Position numbers and translations under genes: made by a program. A stretch of DNA of 64,000 bases from Bisporella sp. PMI_857. Its lineage: Eukaryota; Ascomycota; Leotiomycetes; Helotiales; Helotiaceae. Position 1 is the stretch's first letter. Every line of letters begins with the position of its first letter. The stretch spans positions 868,001 to 932,000 of the forward strand of contig JAJSPD010000007.1 of NCBI GenBank assembly GCA_021307315.1, read 5' to 3'. Below the pieces are notes generated by a model, which saw only the letters and a program-made list of their open reading frames with translations, was not told the origin of the DNA and ran no database searches. Below are positions 10,974 to 22,465 of this stretch, piece after piece.

Positions 10974-11530
10974 GTCTTTTGTCACGTACTTGTGATTTTA
11001 TGTATATATATTTTATAACTTTGATAAATAGGGACTTGGAGAGCCTGATGTCTATATACTCTACATTAATGTTCAACGGTTGTCTGGAATATTCCAGTCC
11101 GTTCTCTGCACTCCTCTAGCCAGGCGTGTGTGATCTAACTTGACACCCGATCTTGTAAAGCATGGCCAATGAATTACTATATCCAATTCTGGTCTTTCTA
11201 AAATCTAGGTTAGTCTGTCATCTGCGGCTAGCTTTGGTTGAGTTAGTAAACATCAAACAGCGTCTCCAGAGACGAAGACTGCATAATTTCAAATAGCAGT
11301 ACCTTGAATTTACAGATAGCATGCGCGGCAGAGAGCTCGCGCGGCGACAAAACGTCCTTTACATTTCTGCGTCACACTATCTGAGTAACAACGTCAATCC
11401 AGAAGATGTTTAGCTTTTTCATTCCTAGACCGAGCCATCAATTTTTTATCAAAGCAAAAGAACCTAATAATTGGTTATTATAGTGCAATACAGAAAGCCT
11501 AATTCAAATTACTAGACAATAGCTTAGTGT
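10974..11530. other. Gene-free, AT-rich interval
   Basis: 3' side of the NLR and 3' side of the next minus-strand gene (convergent). I see no gene or repeat here. Confidence 0.5.
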
Positions 11531-12591
11531 TCAGATTCTGCGGTGCAAATAAGCAATACGGGCAGATCTTCTCAACGACTTCTCAACAGGCTTTCTGCCT
11601 TGAACTTTATTTTCATAACCATGATGACGCTCGATCACTTCAACCAGCCCGCCTTCTCTTAACTTATCCACCAATTGTACAGATTCAATAGTTGACTGAG
11701 GCATGATGCGGTTTGCTGCGTTGCGGCTCAATAATGGAGTGAGCTTTAACTTATGGGGTTGGTGTTGCAAAGATTGACTACTAGATGATCTGAAGGCTTC
11801 CTTTTTGCGTATGTTTGTAACAACTGGCATTGGCTGCAAAGGCTCCGGCAACACCCCATCCTGCTCCATAGGCTCTGCAGGTAGTTCCCTATATGCGCTT
11901 TGTGGTGTAGTTAATGTTGTGGTTGGCTGCAACAGATATTAGTTATCTCCAAGTCTGATCCGTATCATGAACTCACGATAGCTCTATTATATCGCGTACG
12001 CTGATTAACGAGCCATAACTCTAGACGCAGCAAATACAAGCCGGTCTGCCATGCAATTGATTTTCGAGCTTCCAGACCTGACTCCGTGTTACTAACGGGG
12101 CGTTCCCTCACATGTGTCAATTGGTTTCTTTCAGTGGTCATTGATGTTACAGGCATGCTGCGCTTCCGGACTCGATTTTCCTTGGTTGGGCAACATGCAA
12201 ACTCCGAAAATCTTGGTGGCACCAAAGCAGGCTTCAGGGTTCGTATAACACGGAAGTCACATTTCCCTATGGCAATGCTCATATGAAAACTTCCTCCAGA
12301 CCACAAATAAAAATTCACATCCATCACCGGCCAGGAGGTATTGGTTGGTCCAAAAAATCGGCCAGTATCAAAGCCAATTTGCCAAGCAGAGTCACTATTT
12401 GCAACTCCTGTTCGCAGATAATGATCCAGTGATTGCTCACTACACAAGTTCCACCTTATTACCTGCCCATTGAGGTCGGTTGAGGAAGAGAACATTTTGC
12501 GACTATTATTTAGCGGGCGGAGCAACACTTGCATGCCAGCAGCAGGTTTTCCTGTCTGAGCGTTTATAACTCGACAAGTGATAGTTGCCAT
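11531..12591 (-). CDS. Transthyretin/HIU-hydrolase-like protein lacking catalytic residues
   Basis: Exon 1 is 12591-11977 and exon 2 is 11926-11531. A 50-bp GTGAGT-TTGCAG intron gives phase 0 and 336 residues. The first 120 residues align with 5-hydroxyisourate hydrolase/transthyretin: ITCRVINAQTGKPAAGMQVLLRP, LNGQVIRWN, FDTGRFFGP, WPVMDVNFYLW and FHMSIAIG. Known catalytic features are changed. The first-strand His (CHVLD) is Arg (CRVIN), the loop Arg (DGRV) is Gln (NGQV), and the C-terminal YRGS is missing. Only the later His (FHM) remains. About 210 additional basic, disordered residues follow. An enzymatic role in urate breakdown is therefore unlikely, and a binding or structural role is inferred. 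It is convergent with the broken NLR. Confidence 0.6.
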
Positions 12592-12768
12592 TATCCAATG
12601 TATTAGCAGAATTCAAAGAATGTGAAGTCAAGATGGTCAGCAATGTGAAATTCAGGATATTTCGTTCTTTGGCTTCCAAAATAGAAAACAGAAATGCGAT
12701 GGTGGCAGCAATATTGCCACTGTCAATAGGCGTTTAACTGTTGGGAACATGGAATGAAGGTTATTGGC

Positions 12769-13675
12769 CATCAACTAGCCCGAAAAGGTCATTTTTTGGC
12801 AAAATTGGCTGGATTTTGGTCCGATAAACTTGCACTTACTTGCGAGCCATGCACTTGGCAGTGAAACAGACCGCTGATATCTCGAAGATCCCGAACAGGA
12901 CATCTCAAATCATAAGACTCCGAACTCAGATTCCGGATCGATGCTTTTATATCTGAGAAAAGAGCTGCTGCTAAACGCGCGCTCCGGAAGGCTGTTCTGG
13001 GCGACCGCTTCATTTTTTCGTACAGGCCGAGCAAATCACAGTGGATAATTCGCTTCAGATACAGACTGGATAAAGTGGTGCGGCAGCCCCATAATCAGCA
13101 TCCAATCAATCGTGAGACTGATGTCGTGCAAAAGGCGTTGTTAGCTTAAAATAGAAACCTGGTATTTCCAAGATACGAGAACAGGCATACAAAATTCAGA
13201 TCTGAAATTCCGGATCTGAGATTCCAGATCGATGCTTTTATATATGAGAATGGTGGTGATTAAGCGCTCGCTTCCGAAAGCCAATTCCCGAGTGGGACGG
13301 TCATCTGATGCATTAACGGTTAAGCCAATCATAAGCGAACACCACCCTCCTTTCTCATGTATAGCCGCCCTTCAGCTGTGCATTTCAGCCGCCTAGTGGA
13401 TTGAACTGCTCGAGACATTCGGAGCCACAGCCTCTATAATTTTGCAATTGTTTCGTAGTGTGCTTAGATCTGCGACTCATGGTCTCAGATCACAATATTA
13501 TATGTCTAGTCTAGCTTGGACTAGTGAATGTTGGGCGTAGAAATGTTAAACACCAATATAAGAAACTCCATGCTAATAATCCAAAGTCCCTGCACATCGC
13601 GTATATTCAGAGTGAAATAACTTATTCGGTTACATTTCAAACTTATTAGCGCTTAATATCCTGCAAGAATGGACG
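12769..13675 (+). repeat. Left arm of a large inverted repeat
   Basis: Read in reverse complement, this arm matches 16940-15824 in the same order. The outer block contains tcaactagcccg and cttggcagtgaaa. The middle block contains gagaaaagagctg, cgcgcgctccggaaggctgttc and caggccgagcaaatcacag. The inner block contains gtatattcag.gtgaaataactta and cctgcaagaatggac. Identity is partial (many transitions). The right arm carries an extra AT-rich insertion of about 170 bp. It is probably a degraded transposon or an inverted duplication. Confidence 0.75.
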
Positions 13676-15823
13676 GATCCATAGCCAAACTGGGTGCTCG
13701 ACGCTTCGCGTTAATGCTGACTCGAATCGACTCGTTCAAATCACCAGCCAAAGATGATAAGACACTAATTTTATCATCGATTGAAATTGCAACAGCTCTA
13801 TATTATGCTAAGCCGAAAAGTAAGCCAACAAAAATCGAGGTGACGCAGCCATTTAGAGGCGAGGTAGAGACGCGGTTCCAGAAAGCTGTTCCTGATGATC
13901 ACCAAACGCATTAAATTAATCATCAGCGGCTAAATCCTTCCCTTTCCCAAGCATAACCAATCCTGCCGTTGCGCCATTCTCCTGCTTATCACGTGTGGGA
14001 CATCTCTAGCTGTGCATCTCGGCCGCCTAGTCTTGACATATTCGACAAGTTTACCAAGATTCCTCAGGCTTATAGCAAAAAGGCGAATCGGATGTCGCTA
14101 AATTCTTTGATTAATTGTTTTAAGAGAAGCTATTTGTAGCTGTGTGCCGCTGCCCTTGTTGTTCCCAAATATACTGCTACAATTGTGGAGCCGCCGATTC
14201 TTACCTCAGCTAAGAGCGAAATCAGAATTTCCATATAGATCACTAAGTTAGAGGCCTAGTTGTAGAGAGTTTGGGGCTGGGCTACGGGATAGATGTGTAG
14301 CTTATTCAAAGTTATCTCTTAATTTTCTTCTCTTACCCGGTCACTACTTCCTTACTACCTCCTCACCCCCTCCCTCTCTCTCATATATGCTACGAGAATA
14401 TTGCGCTTGTTTGTATCTTTGACCCCAGTACAGCTATGTATTTCGATGAGGAGCTCTTCCAACACATCCTGTAGAGCAGCACCACAACAAAATCGCCCGG
14501 CAGGTTGACACACAGAAGACCCAGGCCCAAGAAGAGACTGGATGTGTCTTATGAAAAAGCAAAGCAAAGAGGAGTGGCGGACGCAATATGAATGGCTAGA
14601 TGCTCGATACAAGTATTTGCACGATCGAGAGACCGTGGCCGTAAGGCATCTCAAGCAGAGATCTCGTTACCATAAATGTCGTCGGCGTTGGCCCATGCTG
14701 TCTAAATGAAGGATGAGGAGAGGTGGTCAATGAGGTCGTACCTAGGATTGCCCAATGAAGATCATATCTTCCGGCACCACGCCATACATCCGGTACTACG
14801 GATATCCAAAATCGATATCTCCAAAGAGGTCGAAGAGGACTCGCTTCATAGGCTCGATTAGACTAGCATCGTCATCGAAGCCTTCACCTCCAAACATACG
14901 CAGCTGCTCTTTCTGCTTCTGCATCACATCCATGTCAGCCCAAGCTTTAGTGATAGCTTTCTCTTCTCCGTCACAAACTTTCTCTTCTGCTGTGCGGGCA
15001 AGGGCTTCACAAGGAACCCGATATTCGTCGAAGGTTTGCTGTAGCATCAGCGAGCTTTCTGGAGGTAAATGGATTGTCGAATTGTGGGAATCGGCAATGC
15101 CTTCTTTAACATTATTGTATGTCAGAGAGGTCTGTGCTAAGGTTCGCCGCTTCCTCGAACCTGGCCGCTCTCGTCGCTTGTTCTGACGGCTGTATGGCCG
15201 GACGGCTGTGTTAGGTATGATCATGTTAGAAGTACCTGGAGGGTTATATGAATCTTGCAGATCTCGTAGAACACTGCAAAGCAGGCAGAGTATATTCAAT
15301 ACACGTCAGTATCACGATGGTGCCCATGCATTATCGGAATTGTAAATTATAAAAGTATACTCCGACTTCCGTGTTAGCCCCGAGACCCTAGCATACTCGG
15401 ATCATGTAACTTAGATCTGAGATGCTGAATTTGATGTTCCCATATATGAAAAGGGTGGCACTAAGGCCATTCTAGGCAAAGATCAGAAGACATGAGGACT
15501 GATTTATGCATGGAAAGGAGGGATGTCTGTTGATGATTGGCGCTTTGTTGCCTGGAACGGGCTTCCGGAAGCGAGCGCTTAAAAACTGCCATTCTCATTT
15601 TCAACAACATTAATCCGGAATTTCAGATCTAAGATATGTTATCTGAGATCAGGAATCGAAATGCTTGACACAATATAATCTAGTCTAGCTGCAGGATAGA
15701 ATCCGGATGATCAATTTGATTTAACGAGGTACAAGCGTTCAAAATGAATCTGTTTTTGGAATAGGCACAATGTTTCGAGCTATCATTAACACGAAGCGCC
15801 CACCCCGTTTCGCTATTGGACTT
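13676..15823. other. Spacer between the inverted-repeat arms
   Basis: About 2.1 kb between the two arms. It holds a 142-residue minus-strand frame (listed separately) and a short plus-strand frame at 13669-13914 that starts inside the left arm (81 residues, no recognisable domain). A 55-codon plus-strand frame lies near 14542-14709 and is rich in Lys/Arg/Trp. Another copy of the ttccggaagc repeat core lies near 15580. No transposase motif is visible. Confidence 0.4.
14796..15224 (-). CDS. Hypothetical protein inside the inverted-repeat spacer
   Basis: A single open frame of 142 residues from the ATG at 15224. The frame is open further upstream to about 15299 but without an ATG. The N-terminus is basic (RRERPGSRKRRTL), and a polar helical middle and an acidic C-terminus (GEGFDDDASLIEP, FGDIDFGYP) follow. 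I do not recognise a family. Its position between inverted arms suggests an element-encoded protein or a captured fragment. Confidence 0.35.
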   Translation of the reverse strand: MIIPNTAVRPYSRQNKRRERPGSRKRRTLAQTSLTYNNVKEGIADSHNSTIHLPPESSLMLQQTFDEYRVPCEALARTAEEKVCDGEEKAITKAWADMDVMQKQKEQLRMFGGEGFDDDASLIEPMKRVLFDLFGDIDFGYP

Positions 15824-16940
15824 GTCCATTCTTGCAGGATTTTAAGCGCTAATAAGCTCGAAATGTAACCAAATAAGTTATTTCACCCTGAATATACGTG
15901 ATATGTAGGGTCTTTGGATCATTAGGATGCAGTTTCTCAAATTGATGCTTGGCTTATTCTACATCCAGCATCAATTATTCCCAAGGCAGGCTAGACATCG
16001 AGTATCTCGAAGAGCAGAGAACAGTGATCTTTGATCATAAGCCGCAAACATAAAACTTGATCTGATTGGTTTAAATTTGTGCAATCTCAGAATGTGGAAG
16101 CATTTCAATTTCCCAGGCAGCGGAAGCGGAGCTGAGAGGAACGGCGGTTACACTAGCGCCACGATAGGACTCGCTAATACTTGCTACCCAAATACTTCAA
16201 CGTGAAGACAATTGCCCAAGGGTACTTTATCCTAGAAGGACCAATAGGTTCTTAGTATTTACCTGGATAGCCTACAAGCACAGACGCCCCACGTCGACAT
16301 ACTATATTTGGGCATGTACGAAGAATATAAGAAAGGTGTGCTTATTGGTGCATTAAGTGAGCATCATCGGGGGACAGCCTTCCGGAAGCGCGCATAATGT
16401 CGGTCGGTTATGTATAAATTCATTAATCCGGAATTTCAGTTGTCTTGTTCTCATATATAAAAAATACCAGCTTTCTACTTTAAGCTAACGCCGCCCCTTT
16501 ACAGGTTGGCTGTCGCACTACTGCATCCAATCTTTGTGTCCGAAGCTAATTCTTCGCTGTGATTTGCTCGGCCTGTAAGGAAAAACGCCCCTGTCACCCG
16601 GAACAGCCTTTCGGGAGCGCGCGCTTAGTATCAGCTCTTTTCTCAGATATAGAAACATCGATTCAGACTTTAAGATCCGAGTTATATAATGCGAGTTACT
16701 GAAATGTTAACGTTCTATTTATAAATAGGTCAAAGCTTCCCTTAATATTGTTCTATTTTTAGAAAATTGCAACCAGCTTTGATCTTACAAACAAAACAAT
16801 TAGCAAGTTCCTCAGATATAAAACTTTCGATCTAGAATCTGAAGTCAGAGTTTGATGATCTGAGATGTCCTGTTCCACAGTCTTCGAGATATTGGCGGTC
16901 CATTTCACTGCCAAGTGCAGAGATCCGGGCTAGTTGAGAG
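15824..16940 (-). repeat. Right arm of a large inverted repeat
   Basis: Reverse-complement partner of 12769-13675, with blocks in mirrored order and the same palindromic core (ttccggaa next to gcgcgc). It extends to the complement of tcaactagcccgg near 16928-16938. I could not define clean terminal inverted repeats or a target duplication. Confidence 0.7.
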
Positions 16941-17375
16941 CCAGTAAATATTGCATTTACGTCTTGAATCAAGAGACTGGAATTTCTATCCCCGCATCTT
17001 TGGACCCTGTGATTTGGTTCTCGTTTGCATGCAAGGAATAACGAAGGATGATGTTCCTGCCTAGCGTGGCGTGGATAGTCGACTTTTGTATTTGACAGGA
17101 GGAATGAGAAGAGAGTATATACTGAGAAGACCGGCGGCTTATTTTCTAGAGATGAGCGACGTGGCGAGCAGCCGCGCTGAGGAGGTCGAGTGGTTGAAAG
17201 GGATGATAGAGATGAATAATGAGACAGTGAGTGTTGCGAACGTATCTAGGCGTTGTCATATAAACTGGAATAAGTTGTATTTTACCGTCTTTGAAGTATA
17301 ATGCGAAACAATCCAAACATTTATCTCTGCTCATATCATCTTCAATTCATTTAAATGCTGCTAAGTGCAAAAATG

Positions 17376-18175
17376 TCACGTGCGAGGGGTAATAAGGTGG
17401 TTCGGTAGAAGCTCGGTTTCAGCACGGAATGCGGGGTGAGTGTTGACTAAACTTCCCGAATGAGTATGACATAATTGCACATGACCTAGCAAGCTCATCA
17501 CGCCTTCATGTAAGAAACCTTCTCGTCTATCGAAGTCATGCCACAAACTACGAAACGTGAGGCTGGCAAACCAGCCAGCCGTGAGTGTCTCATGCCTTGG
17601 AGTGACTCTGCTGATGTTCGATAGGATGGTAAGGATATCGAGATTCGAACCACGAAGAAGTGCACGTTTACAAAAGAGGTTGAGCGTGGGATGATTCACA
17701 CAAAGACTCGCCGGGCGCAAAGCGAAAACATTCGCCGCTCCACGATACATGCTACGGCGAATTTACTCAGCTGAAGAAGCCACGAGTCTCTGAAGCAGTC
17801 TGTGCACCAACGGATGACCAAGAATATAACCCTATTAAACATTGGCTGAGACATATTGCTGGGCAAAGGACTGCGGGCAGAGAGGAACAAAACGAGTCAA
17901 CGCCAAATAAAAAGAGCGAATCGACCGATCAGTCTGCTCGGAGTGTCTTGCTAGGGTTTTCATGAGATCTTCATACCTGATCCAGAAGTCGAGCAAAGGA
18001 AGCTGCATGCTTCCAGGCTGTCTCGAAGTGATCTAAAAAGCGGCGAATATTTAGCTTCATATTATACTTCAACAGCAGGTTGAGAGCGGGGGGAGCGAGG
18101 CTCGGCCACGCACGAGAAAATTGATCATGGTCAACCAATCTCTGAACCTCAAATAGCTCTATGTTGGCTGAAAGA
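17376..18175 (-). pseudogene. Gene remnant with several in-frame stops
   Basis: On the minus strand an open segment near 18170-17980 has strong coding character (IELFEVQRLVDHDQFSRAW, LNIRRFLDHFETAWKHAASF). It ends at a GTATGA donor. After an intron of about 45 bp one frame continues through SFYLALTRFVPLCPQSF, GYILGHPLVHRLLQRL and MYRGAANVFALRPASL to 17376. That frame is broken by adjacent TAA TAG codons and by another TAA. A TAG also lies upstream of the first segment. All four fit CAA/CAG to TAA/TAG changes, the pattern left by repeat-induced point mutation. I do not recognise the family. Confidence 0.5.
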
Positions 18176-18285
18176 AAGCGCTGCTAGCTACTCTCTGATA
18201 AGGGCGAAATAGAATGTTACACTTGTCTTATACTACACATAGGCTAAAATATCTTGAACCTTGGATACTGTAAAGAAAAACTAAC

Positions 18286-18600
18286 GTGATCGGTAACATG
18301 CTGCATAGGCTCAAAACATATGAAGCATTTCAATTTCCTAGACAACGGAAAGCACATCTGAAAGGAACGGCAGTTATTCTGGGGCAACGACAGGACTCGA
18401 TAGCACGCAGGGAAGGTGTGCTCGCTTATGACGTGATAAAATGCATCAGGTTTGACCGTCGGCTGGAACAACCTTCCGGAAGCGCGCGCTTGACGTCCGC
18501 CGTTCTTATATACAAAAACATCAATCCAGAATTTCAGATCTGAGTTTTGTATGTCTTGTTCTCGTATCTTAGAAATATCAACGTTCTATTTTAAGTTTGT
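18286..18600 (+). repeat. Dispersed repeat copy
   Basis: This stretch shares gcatttcaatttcc.aggca.cggaaa, a block like ggaacggc.gtta and the core ttccggaagcgcgcgctt followed by ..atttcagatctgag with sequence near 16090-16500. Part of it recurs near 52770. It is a member of the same low-copy family that builds the inverted repeat. Confidence 0.6.
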
Positions 18601-19177
18601 GGAACGCGTTTCTGACGTAATGTCAACCTGGTATAGGGTCCGAGTTTGCGAGATTCAAGGACAAGAATTCTAAAACTAAAAGTAAAGCGATTTGAAACTT
18701 GCCTGAGAATATCAATCCAGAAAATAGAGGCACTAGAATGCAGGAAATCAAAACATAGATCGCAAGGACCCTGCTATCATTGTTGTTACCTATCACAAAA
18801 TGGCTCGGCTCATGATTTCGTCTGAACTCATAGCAGCTATACCACGTCACGAAAACCTGTGAGTTTGCTCTTTAAGTAGGAGATTACTTAACTAATATGA
18901 ACAAGAGACATGAGACCGAATCAAAGTTTGAAATGCTATCTCCATCGAATATTTGGTCGACGTACCAGTCTAGTTAAGGCGGAAAAAAGTGCTGAGGTTT
19001 GGCTTTATCAAAGTCTTAATAAATCTGAGCGGACGACTATTCTAGATATATCCAATATTAAGAGGAAAGAAAATACACTTGTGGCGAGATATTTGATGAA
19101 TGATACCTAGGATGAGTCAAAGAGCAAGCGAGTGTCTTTACATAAGTCAATAAAAACTATAATAATTAAAATATCTT

Positions 19178-20323
19178 TCATTGTATATGCTTGGGCGAGT
19201 CAAATGGCCATTGGGCTTCCGCGGTTCTCATAAATTCTTGAATCTTCCCTGCTACCGTTTCATCGATTCTTAGGCTGTCTTTCCTTCTCCTGCCATACAG
19301 CTCTCCTCCGATATGGAGCAAAGTTTGGGATTTCAAGCCTTTGATTTGACTGAACAAGCCTTTCCATGATCCAGCTGTTAACGCAGCATTCTCTATCGCA
19401 AAATGCTTCAATTTAATATTATGGCGCCGAAAAAATTGAAAAATATCTCCTTCTGATGCCCATATATTACCAAGAAATACTGTCCTTAAGTATGGCCAAT
19501 AGAGGGTTTTTAATATCCTCGGAATTACCGAATCCACGATGTCAGTTTCTAGAGATAAATCGACAAGTAGAGGAAAAGCTTGTAAGAATTGTATTGCTAC
19601 TCTATCGGTTTGGCGCAATATGAGAGAGGATATATGAAGTTTACGTATATTGCTATATTCCGCCAAATGAAGTGTCAAGTAGGAAGGATCAAACCGACCT
19701 TGGATGCTGAGGTTTTGGATGTTACAGAATCCACTTCCAAGAGCTAATAGAAACTGCTGCACCGCTGGCGCGATATTCACGTCAACAAACGGAGCTATCC
19801 ATATCTTTTTCTGAAGATTGTAGTATTGACGATTATTCGAAGGACGTCGTGCAAACACTTGAACATGACAGATATCAACCGTCCGAAGATTCGAAAGTAC
19901 GGATAATGCAAAGTGAATCGTCTCAACGTCGCTGTGAAATCTTCGGCTTTTTTCTTTATTCATAAAGTCCATATAGCAAGCAAATGCTTCATCTGCTGTT
20001 GGGCGGTAGAGTTTCGATCTATCATTGCCGCCGAACAGTAAAGGGTGCATCTCCCACTCTTTTCGAGCACATTGCGGCCACTCGCCATAAAAGAATCGAA
20101 TGTGCCTAGTAAAAGCTGGGATAGTAGGATACGTCACGAATTCTCTAAGCTGCTGCAAAGAATCAAAAGTATTGAGAACAGATATTCCATTCCTGGGTAT
20201 AACGGACCGCCCAGCCTGTGCGCATCTGAAGCTTGCAAGTCGAAAATTAGCAAGATCTCCTGAAGACAGATACGACGCTATCTCGTTGAGAATCTCTATT
20301 GGTATTTTCATTTCAAGTACCAC
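19178..20323 (-). CDS. F-box protein
   Basis: An intron-free frame of 381 residues. An F-box lies at the N-terminus (residues about 6-40: IPIEILNEIASYLSSGDLANFRL) with the usual Pro, Leu and hydrophobic spacing. A long variable region follows, containing weak leucine-rich-like stretches (LSIQGRFDPSYL, LRKLHISSL-type). Expected role: substrate-recognition subunit of an SCF ubiquitin ligase through Skp1 binding. The target cannot be guessed. Such orphan F-box genes are numerous in Pezizomycotina. The open frame on the opposite strand at 20100-20648 is a shadow. Confidence 0.8.
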   Translation of the reverse strand: MVLEMKIPIEILNEIASYLSSGDLANFRLASFRCAQAGRSVIPRNGISVLNTFDSLQQLREFVTYPTIPAFTRHIRFFYGEWPQCARKEWEMHPLLFGGNDRSKLYRPTADEAFACYMDFMNKEKSRRFHSDVETIHFALSVLSNLRTVDICHVQVFARRPSNNRQYYNLQKKIWIAPFVDVNIAPAVQQFLLALGSGFCNIQNLSIQGRFDPSYLTLHLAEYSNIRKLHISSLILRQTDRVAIQFLQAFPLLVDLSLETDIVDSVIPRILKTLYWPYLRTVFLGNIWASEGDIFQFFRRHNIKLKHFAIENAALTAGSWKGLFSQIKGLKSQTLLHIGGELYGRRRKDSLRIDETVAGKIQEFMRTAEAQWPFDSPKHIQ

Positions 20324-20778
20324 TGTACTATGGTACTACAATGCTGCGGTAATATATTTGAAGGCACTTGGTGTAGTTAAAGCCACGAATCAGCCAACTT
20401 TATTAATTCCGATATCGTGCTCCTTTGTTCTGAGATTGCAGCTCCGGAAACGCTCGTGGTGTATGCGTCTAAATGATAAAAAATGTTACCCCAATTTTCC
20501 ACCCATATCTAAGGTACATACTGAATCCACCGCAATGTCTGATCATCACAGTAGTTATGCGTTCTGTAGCTGTGGTGCTTGTATCCAAGGCTTTATTTCA
20601 CCAAGAATGAAATGGCTCTTAATTCGTAAGTGGGAAGATAATCTATAACTATGTATAAGCTCTAAGATAGAGGGAAGGCTACGGGTCCATCCACCGAGAT
20701 TTCTTGCCACGAACACTCGCTGTTTTCGAACAAGCACGGGGCCACGAGCACGACTCCAAGCAAGCAACTTTCCTGGAC

Positions 20779-21156
20779 ATGGATATATATAATGACCTGG
20801 ATCACATCCCCCTTCTACTTCAACGCTCAATGAGGCAAAGTATTAGGGTAATGAATGGATATTGTCAAGTATTCGGTATCATAGTCAACCTGCTTGAAGA
20901 AGACCGTCCTCCTACATGGAAATTTATTGATCACGAAATTTCGTATTCGATGTCAAGCACTCTTCAAGATGCGAAGCTATTCCTAAACCATGGTGGATCT
21001 TCTCAGTATGCACTGTCGTACTTAATTAACACTCTGAAGCAACTTGCTCAAACTCAAAATTGGCGTCAGAATCTAGCGCAGGGGTTAAAACAGATGGAGA
21101 GTTGTTTGAATGATACAGGATTTGAATTGATAATGGAAAAATTGGTGAATCAATGA
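20779..21156 (+). CDS. Hypothetical small helical protein
   Basis: The frame is open from about 20671 to 21156. The first ATG is at 20779, giving 125 residues starting MDIYNDLDHIPLLLQ. Composition is mixed and mainly helical (QSIRVMNGYCQVFGIIVNLLEE, LSYLINTLKQLAQ). I recognise no domain. I tested an upstream exon (ATG at 20535 with a GTAAGTG donor), but it does not splice in phase, so I use the internal ATG. Divergent from the F-box gene. Confidence 0.55.
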   Translation: MDIYNDLDHIPLLLQRSMRQSIRVMNGYCQVFGIIVNLLEEDRPPTWKFIDHEISYSMSSTLQDAKLFLNHGGSSQYALSYLINTLKQLAQTQNWRQNLAQGLKQMESCLNDTGFELIMEKLVNQ

Positions 21157-21288
21157 TTTTATTTTGGTATAAAACAATCAATGTATCAATAGAGCTACAG
21201 ACAATGAATCAATTACATAGCCAACACCCTGGAGCGCACTCTTTAACGACGAACGAAGTTTTCCATGAAGACAAGACATTGTATCTGA

Positions 21289-22061
21289 TCACCATTCTAT
21301 CCTGTCAAACCCTTCTCCTGCCATCGGAATTGGTGTGTTTGGGCTAAAATTTGTTTGTTGTGGAGTTGAACATCGCATTCGAGTAGAGCGTTCCTCCTCG
21401 ACTGGCGAAGCAAATCGCCTCTTATGTGGCCGAGTGGACGATTCCATAGACGGACTCAGACTCAGGGATGTATATTCGGATACAGAGGGAGTATGTTCTT
21501 TCATGGCGGTCTTTTAAATGTTAGGATAGATCAAAGCTTAGAAAAAGAGCTTACATTGGTGGCAGTATCATTAAGCAGCTGTGACTCGGCATTTCTTCTT
21601 TCCACATCCTCTTTGATCGCGTCTAGTTGAGCCTCGAAAGAGCACAATTTTAGAGTTGTTTCCTGGAGCCGTAGCTGAAGGGCATCATTTGCAACCGCAA
21701 GATTCAGCGATTTTGCTTTCTCCTGACATAGTAGGCGTTCCCAATGGAGGGACATTCTCAGGATAGAATTAAGACGTACACGAGTTTCGTTATGACCGGC
21801 TATTTCTTCATCAAGTCTTCTGGTGAAATAGTCGATCTGTGTTTGGTGAACGTCACTGGGGTCTACCTGGCTTGGTCTGACTAGTGTAGCACCATGTTGC
21901 ATATCATCTCCAGCCTGATTGAAGGACATTGTGTGGTTATGAAAGAGTGTCGGTTGAGGATAAATTTGAGAGCTTCCGTTGGCTTCTGACAGCATATATG
22001 CGGGCGGTGCTTCGAATCTTGACGTGGACATATCGACTTCAGCAGTGTATACCGAATCCAT
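21289..22061 (-). CDS. Hypothetical coiled-coil protein, two exons
   Basis: Exon 1 is 22061-21555 and exon 2 is 21510-21289. The 44-bp intron (GTAAGC, TCCTAAC branch, AAAAG acceptor) leaves phase 0, for 242 residues. The N-terminal third is polar. Residues about 80-165 form a long heptad-rich helix (DYFTRRLDEEIAGHNETR, LRLQETTLKLCSFEAQLDAI). The C-terminus is Ser/Pro/Arg-rich and disordered. The frame is open above the ATG, and an upstream ATG at 22154 is possible but less likely. No family recognised. Confidence 0.65.
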
Positions 22062-22465
22062 TTTGCAGCCAGAAGAAAAGGATATATAATGCAACAGAGG
22101 TGCACACGGCTGGTTGCACGGATCTGGACGCGTGTATCTCATTACTGAGATCATGTGAAAGAGATTTTGTACTTCAAATCTTGTGCTTGAGCATTTCAGT
22201 ATATGAACCCAAAATTTCAGTGAAGTAGAAGCGCTTAGCTAGTCGTCACATCCGAGCGGTTAATTAAAAACAGGTGAAACTAGCAAAAATAAACGTAGAT
22301 ATAAAATTCTATTCTATTCTTATAACCCCTGCTTTCTATCATAGCTAAATTGAATTAATGTCAAGCTTGACTAAATTGAGACATAATGTCAAATTGTAAG
22401 GATCACCACCTCAAATACCTGCAACAGCATGGATCTGTTCAAACCTCAGCCGTCTTCCTTTACCT

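Noticed and set aside
20100..20648. Plus-strand open frame over the F-box gene start
   Set aside because: Mostly antisense to the F-box coding region. A possible short exon at 20535 did not splice in phase to the downstream gene.
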